Assembly (NCBI RefSeq): GCF_913777995.1 | Contig: NZ_CAJYVE010000019.1 | Location: 1-64,000, forward strand | DNA: 64,000 bases | DNA from: an uncultured Pseudomonas sp. | GTDB taxonomy: Bacteria; Pseudomonadota; Gammaproteobacteria; Pseudomonadales; Pseudomonadaceae | Direction: 5' to 3' | Shown here: piece after piece, positions 59,920 through 64,000 of the stretch | Position numbering within the stretch: position 1 is the stretch's first letter | How the letters are laid out: every line of letters starts with the position of its first letter | Notes under the pieces: model-generated | Database searches by the model: none | What the model was told of the DNA's origin: nothing | The model's input: only the letters and a program-made list of their open reading frames with translations | Program-made: the position numbers and the translations under genes

Positions 59920-62766
59920 ATGAATGTGCCTCATACCGTTTCGTCGCTAAAGAAAATGCACGCGTCCTCTGCCGACCGTGAAGCGGTGGCTGCCGCCATT
60001 GGTTGTCTGCTGGATGCCTTGCGCCTCGCACAGCCCAAGGCTCGCTGGGCGGCCTATGCCGCCGGCGAGCACAAGCGCCTGCTGGGCTGCGATGCACACC
60101 CGCTGGACTGGCCAACCTGTATTTCCGGTGCAGAGTTCGAATCCTTCTGCCGTGCCTATGACTTGCGTCGCCTGGCTACCGGGCGAGGCGAGCAGGTACT
60201 GGGTTGGCTAGTGGCGCCGCAGGCACAGGCCAGCGAGCCGTGGCTCGAAGACACCGCGCTGCGTCTGGGCTCGCTGCTGCAGGAGTCCGCACTGGTGCGC
60301 GCCCAGGCGACCCAGCGGGTGCTTTACGAGATCAGCCACCTGGCCAGTTCTTCCCGGGACAGCGGCAGCTTCATCGCGGGTGTCCATCACCAGCTGGGCA
60401 CGCTGATGGATGCCGAGAACTTCTACCTGGCCTTGTACGACAGCCAGCAGCAACGCATCAGCTACCCTTACTACGCCGATACCATTGATCGCGAGGTGCC
60501 CGCCCCCGACAGCTTCGAGGACTTCAACCCGCAGCGGCGCTCGCTGACCGGCCATGTGCTGGCCACCGGTGCGCCATTGTTCGTCGATGCTGCCGGTATC
60601 GAGCGGGCGGAGGCGCAAGGACGCTTCTGGTGTGCCGGTGCCCGTCCTGCCTTCTGGATGGGCGCGCCATTGCGCAACGCGGCTGACGACGTGTTCGGCG
60701 TGCTGGGGATGCAGATCTATGATGCCCGCCGGGCCTACAGTGCCGAAGACCGTGCGCTGTTCCAGGCGGTGGCCCGGCATGTCGCCATGGCCCTTGACCG
60801 GCTGTTGCAGCGCACCGATCTGCAACAGACGGTGCTGTTGCGCACCCAGCAGCTCTCGGCCGCCAACGATGCCTTGCGCCAGGAGGTCAGCGACCGCGAA
60901 CGCGCCGAGCACCTGCAGAGCGCGTTGTTCAAGATCGCCGAGCTGTCCAGCCAGCAAGGCGACATGGATGCGCTGTTCCACAGTCTGCACCTGATCGTTG
61001 GCGAACTGCTGGAAGCGCACAACTTCTACATCGCCCTGCACGACAGTCGCACCGGCGAGGTCACCTTTCCCTATTACGTGGACGAGCGGGCAACGCGTCC
61101 GCATTCCAGGCGCGGGCAGCGCGGTTTCACCGAGTATGTGATCCGCCAGCGTCGTGCCTGCCTGATCGACCGCGAACAGGCGCTGCTGCTTGAAGACCTG
61201 GGGGAGATCGAGCGGCAGAAAGAGGCGCAGCGCTCCTGGTCCTGGCTGGGCGTTCCGTTGTACGAGGGTGACGATGTGCGCGGCATCCTCGTGGTGCAGA
61301 GCTACTCGCGAGACGTCAGCTACAGCCAGCGTGACCTCGAACTGCTGACCTTCGTGTCGCGGCATGTCGACACCGCATTGTCGCGGCGCAGCGCCGCCGA
61401 AGCCGTGCAGGCGGCCAACCTGCAGCTGGAGGCGCGTGTTCAGGACCGCACCCGTGAGCTGGACGTCGCCAACGCCAAGCTGCAATACGAGAACAGCCAT
61501 GATGCCCTCACCGGGCTAGCCAACCGCAGCCACCTGCAACAGCGCCTGCAAGGCGCCTGGCAGACGTTCTGCGAGCAGGCCCGTCCGTTGCTGGTGATGT
61601 TCATCGACCTGGATCGTTTCAAGCTGGTCAACGACAGTCTGGGCCACCATTGCGGTGACAACCTGCTGGTCCAGGCCACCGAGCGGCTGCTTGGCTGCAT
61701 GCGCGGCTCCGACCTGCTGGCGCGGCTGGGTGGCGATGAGTTCGCCGTGTTGGCCCATGGCGCGTCACTGGACATCGGCGTGCGGATCGCCGAGCGGATC
61801 ATCGAGGCATTCGACCAGCCGTTCGACATCGATGGTCATACGGTGTTTTCCTCGTGCAGCATCGGCATTGTGGGCGCCGACCGGCAGTTCCACGTCGAGC
61901 CGGCAGATCTGCTGCGCGACGCCGACATCGCCATGTACCGCGCCAAGAATGCCGGACGTGACAACTTCGCGGTGTTCAACCAGCAACTGCGCAGCGAGGT
62001 ATCCGACCAGATCGAGCAGGAGGGTGCCTTGCGCAATGCGCTCAAGCGCACCGATGAGCTGCTGCCGTATTTCCAGCCCATCGTCTGTGTCGAGACGGGC
62101 AGGCTGCTGGCGTTCGAAGCGCTGATCCGCTGGCGGCAGCCTGATGGTCGGCTGGTGACCCCAGGGGCCTTCCTGCCGGCCCTGGAGGGCTTGCGATTGA
62201 TCGGGCGGTTGGACCTGTACATGCTGCAGCAGGTCATCACCATCCTGGCTCAGCCGGAAAACGCGCACTGGCCGCCGGTGCACGTCAATTGTTCCGCCTA
62301 CAGCATCACCCGACCGGAGTTCGCCGAAGAGGTGCTGGCGCTACTGGTCGAACAGGGCGTCGCCGCTTCGCGTATCTGCCTGGAACTCACCGAAGGGGCT
62401 TTGGTGGCAGAGCCGGAGCGTGCCCGACAGACGATGAAAAAGCTGGCTGAAAGCGGTATTTCGGTGATTCTGGATGACTTCGGTGCAGGTTTTTCGTCGC
62501 TCAGCTACGTGCATCAATACCATTTCAGCGGCCTGAAGATCGACAAGTCGTTCATTCTCGAACTGAGCAGTTCGTCACGCAGCCGCGCTATCGTGCGAGC
62601 CATCGTGCGCATGGCCGAATCCCTTGGGCTGGCAGTGGTGGCCGAGGGGGTCGAAGACCCGCAGACGCTGGAGTGGCTGCGACAGATCGGTGCCGGGCAA
62701 GCCCAGGGCTACTATTTTTCCCGGCCCTTACCCCAGGAGCTGCTGGTGTCCTGGGCCTTCGCCTGA
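59920..62766 (+). CDS. GAF-GAF-GGDEF-EAL cyclic-di-GMP protein (soluble)
   Basis: 948 residues from ATG 59920 (MNVPHTVSSLKK); ATG 59887 is an alternative. No membrane helices. GAF 1 lies at about 135-290 (VHHQLGTLMDAENFYLALYD), GAF 2 at about 340-490 (MDALFHSLHLIVGELLEAHN), then a short coiled coil, GGDEF and EAL. RLGGDEFAVL is intact and has the RGSD inhibitory site. EAL residues are complete (FEALIRW, VHVNCS, ELTEGA, LDDFGAGF, LKIDKSF, AEGVED). Bifunctional or phosphodiesterase; the signal bound by the GAF domains is unknown. Confidence 0.92.
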   Translation: MNVPHTVSSLKKMHASSADREAVAAAIGCLLDALRLAQPKARWAAYAAGEHKRLLGCDAHPLDWPTCISGAEFESFCRAYDLRRLATGRGEQVLGWLVAPQAQASEPWLEDTALRLGSLLQESALVRAQATQRVLYEISHLASSSRDSGSFIAGVHHQLGTLMDAENFYLALYDSQQQRISYPYYADTIDREVPAPDSFEDFNPQRRSLTGHVLATGAPLFVDAAGIERAEAQGRFWCAGARPAFWMGAPLRNAADDVFGVLGMQIYDARRAYSAEDRALFQAVARHVAMALDRLLQRTDLQQTVLLRTQQLSAANDALRQEVSDRERAEHLQSALFKIAELSSQQGDMDALFHSLHLIVGELLEAHNFYIALHDSRTGEVTFPYYVDERATRPHSRRGQRGFTEYVIRQRRACLIDREQALLLEDLGEIERQKEAQRSWSWLGVPLYEGDDVRGILVVQSYSRDVSYSQRDLELLTFVSRHVDTALSRRSAAEAVQAANLQLEARVQDRTRELDVANAKLQYENSHDALTGLANRSHLQQRLQGAWQTFCEQARPLLVMFIDLDRFKLVNDSLGHHCGDNLLVQATERLLGCMRGSDLLARLGGDEFAVLAHGASLDIGVRIAERIIEAFDQPFDIDGHTVFSSCSIGIVGADRQFHVEPADLLRDADIAMYRAKNAGRDNFAVFNQQLRSEVSDQIEQEGALRNALKRTDELLPYFQPIVCVETGRLLAFEALIRWRQPDGRLVTPGAFLPALEGLRLIGRLDLYMLQQVITILAQPENAHWPPVHVNCSAYSITRPEFAEEVLALLVEQGVAASRICLELTEGALVAEPERARQTMKKLAESGISVILDDFGAGFSSLSYVHQYHFSGLKIDKSFILELSSSSRSRAIVRAIVRMAESLGLAVVAEGVEDPQTLEWLRQIGAGQAQGYYFSRPLPQELLVSWAFA

Positions 62767-62932
62767 TCGGCAAGGTCTTGCCGCGTCTGGCAAGGCCTGT
62801 CCGCCAGGCCCCGCGTCGTGAACCTCTATCTGGACGCTGCACTGCGCTATCACGCGGGTTTCTCGCAGCTGGCACCCATCTTGCTGCGGACTGCGCGGGG
62901 CCATACGGCCCCGCCACAGCAGGAGACCAACG

Positions 62933-63472
62933 ATGTTCGTCAGCAACAGTACGCTCGACCACCTGACTTCCAGGTTCGTCAACGGGCGCCGGGCGCTGGA
63001 GGAGATATCCCGGGAGTCGACCCCTTCGTATGTGCCGTCCGCTGTCCAGGCAGCCGCTGCAACGCTCACCTCCGGTTCCGGAAGCGGGGCCTCGCAAGGC
63101 AATGCCCAGGACAATACGGCGTATAAGGAATCTTTCGCCAAGATGATGTTGAGCCTCAAATCCCAGGCATCCTTGGCGGCCGGTGTGGCCGACAAGGACA
63201 ACGGGGTGAGCGGCCAGCCAGACGTGTCAGCCGAGCAGCCGGAACGGATTTCAGCCCGGCAGGCGTTTCTCGACTACATGCAGCAGCCGGCGATGGACAG
63301 GGTGCGTGAACAGCTGACCGGTGTCAGCAAGGAAGCGTACGAAGCCATGACCCCCGAGGAGCAGCAAGGCGTCGATCGCAAGTTCCAGGAGGCCTTGAAG
63401 CAGCAGCAGGAGGTGGCCAAGGAAGACATCAACACCCGTATCAAGGCGCTCAAGGCCGGGTTGATCGCCTGA
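62933..63472 (+). CDS. Hypothetical protein, 179 aa
   Basis: ATG 62933 has AGGAG about 8 nt upstream. The N-terminal half is Ser/Gly/Ala-rich and probably disordered (MFVSNSTLDHLTSRFVNGRR; ATLTSGSGSGASQGN). The C-terminal half is helical (RISARQAFLDYMQQPAMDRV; TPEEQQGVDRKFQEALKQQQ). No signal peptide. Unrecognised; the layout recalls small secreted or chaperone-bound proteins, but this is only an impression. Confidence 0.7.
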   Translation: MFVSNSTLDHLTSRFVNGRRALEEISRESTPSYVPSAVQAAAATLTSGSGSGASQGNAQDNTAYKESFAKMMLSLKSQASLAAGVADKDNGVSGQPDVSAEQPERISARQAFLDYMQQPAMDRVREQLTGVSKEAYEAMTPEEQQGVDRKFQEALKQQQEVAKEDINTRIKALKAGLIA

Positions 63473-63527
63473 TGGTCGCGCCCGCTGTCGACAGGCAACG
63501 GGCGTTTTCCTGAGGCCGACTGGCGGT

Positions 63528-64000
63528 TCAGGCCAGGCGGTTCTTGGCCTCAATCCACTGCGCCATGTACTGGGTGCTCTTGTGCTGATGGTGACGCAGC
63601 ATCGCCCCGGTGAAATTGGCCAGGCGATGGGCGGGCAACCTGTCGCGCAGCTCGGTGATGCGCTGGATCAGGCTGGCGGCGTGGCGGTCACGCGGGTAAC
63701 GCTCGCCAAGCAGGCGCCAGCCGTCGACCTGCGCCTGCTCCCAGCGCGTCTGGTCACGGTACAGCCTCACGGCGGCCTCGGCGATGGCGGCGGCATTGGT
63801 GGCCACCAGGCCAGGCCAGGGCAATTCGCCGTGCATGGCTTCGGTGCCGATCGGCGTGGTCACCGAGGGCGTACCACAGAGCATCGCGTCGATCAGCTTG
63901 CCCTTGATGCCCGCGCCGAAGCGCAGCGGCGCCAGGCACACCCGTGCCTGGGCCATGACCTGCAGGGCGTCTTCTGCCCAGTCCATGATGTGGAAGCCCT
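63528..64000 (-). CDS. Glycosyltransferase family 1/4 (C-terminal part; N-terminus beyond window)
   Basis: About 157 residues visible, open at the right edge. The C-terminal GT-B domain shows GFHIMDWAEDALQVMAQARV and LAPLRFGAGIKGKLIDAMLC (the E/D-x7-E region of nucleotide-sugar binding), then PSVTTPIGTEAMHG. It transfers a sugar from a nucleotide donor, probably to a surface polysaccharide; the acceptor cannot be judged from this part. Confidence 0.85.
   Translation of the reverse strand, partial: GFHIMDWAEDALQVMAQARVCLAPLRFGAGIKGKLIDAMLCGTPSVTTPIGTEAMHGELPWPGLVATNAAAIAEAAVRLYRDQTRWEQAQVDGWRLLGERYPRDRHAASLIQRITELRDRLPAHRLANFTGAMLRHHQHKSTQYMAQWIEAKNRLA

Noticed and set aside
1-64000. CRISPR array, prophage, integron or complete IS element
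   Set aside because: No spaced direct repeats, integrase, phage structural genes or transposase reading frames were seen.

Overview
The window is chromosomal DNA from a Pseudomonas, most likely of the P. putida group or a close fluorescent relative. The evidence is high GC, Pseudomonas-type REP palindromes, a PrrF-type iron sRNA, a CrcZ/Y/X-type decoy RNA, a polB gene with a C-terminal clamp motif, and many proteins of familiar Pseudomonas type. I saw no prophage, CRISPR array, rRNA or complete insertion sequence. The mobile signal consists of short, non-coding, REP-containing elements, two of them with target-site duplications.

Layout. 0-12 kb: a LysR regulator cut by the window edge, a YcaC-type hydrolase, moaA, a VOC protein coupled to an RNA methyltransferase, an orphan terminator that suggests an sRNA, a TerC-CBS membrane protein, a GNAT acetyltransferase, a free-standing cysC, a divergent LysR/aminotransferase pair and a DUF4174 protein. 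12-22 kb: a CBS protein, a membrane GGDEF-EAL protein, DNA polymerase II, a sirtuin, a PhzF protein and a two-gene putative DNA-repair operon (radical SAM plus partner) preceded by a strong LexA box. 22-31 kb: fecI/fecR without a receptor gene, an XRE regulator, the four-gene pqi operon, a protealysin-like M4 protease with its emfourin inhibitor, and the REP-containing elements. 31-40 kb: a DUF883 protein, a LEA-type lipoprotein, a thiolase plus enoyl-CoA hydratase pair, a VgrG, a YeeN-type YebC protein, an LRR-kinase fusion and an M14 carboxypeptidase.

40-44 kb holds the richest regulatory stretch: a small sigma-region-4/FecR-N-terminal fusion with a Fur box, a PrrF sRNA with its own Fur box, a CrcZ-type sRNA with a sigma-54 promoter, then ACC deaminase (acdS) and its divergent Lrp-type regulator (acdR). 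acdS is a plant-association trait, and the residues that separate it from D-cysteine desulfhydrase are all in place. 44-56 kb: an SDR and an aldehyde dehydrogenase, pbpG, a frameshifted shikimate-dehydrogenase-like gene, yceH, an MFS transporter, an NhaR-like regulator, terC and several small envelope proteins. 56-64 kb: two near-identical promoter-tRNA-Val(GAC)-terminator units flank a diguanylate cyclase gene. They are followed by a NUDIX hydrolase, a GAF-GAF-GGDEF-EAL protein, an unknown protein and a glycosyltransferase cut by the right edge.

Themes that link genes are iron (three Fur boxes, PrrF, fecIR and the sigma/FecR fusion), carbon catabolite control (the Crc decoy RNA plus an A-rich Crc/Hfq-type motif over the enoyl-CoA hydratase ribosome-binding site), SOS repair (LexA box) and cyclic-di-GMP (three GGDEF proteins). 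Start codons were chosen from Shine-Dalgarno position and family N-termini, and doubtful ones are flagged.
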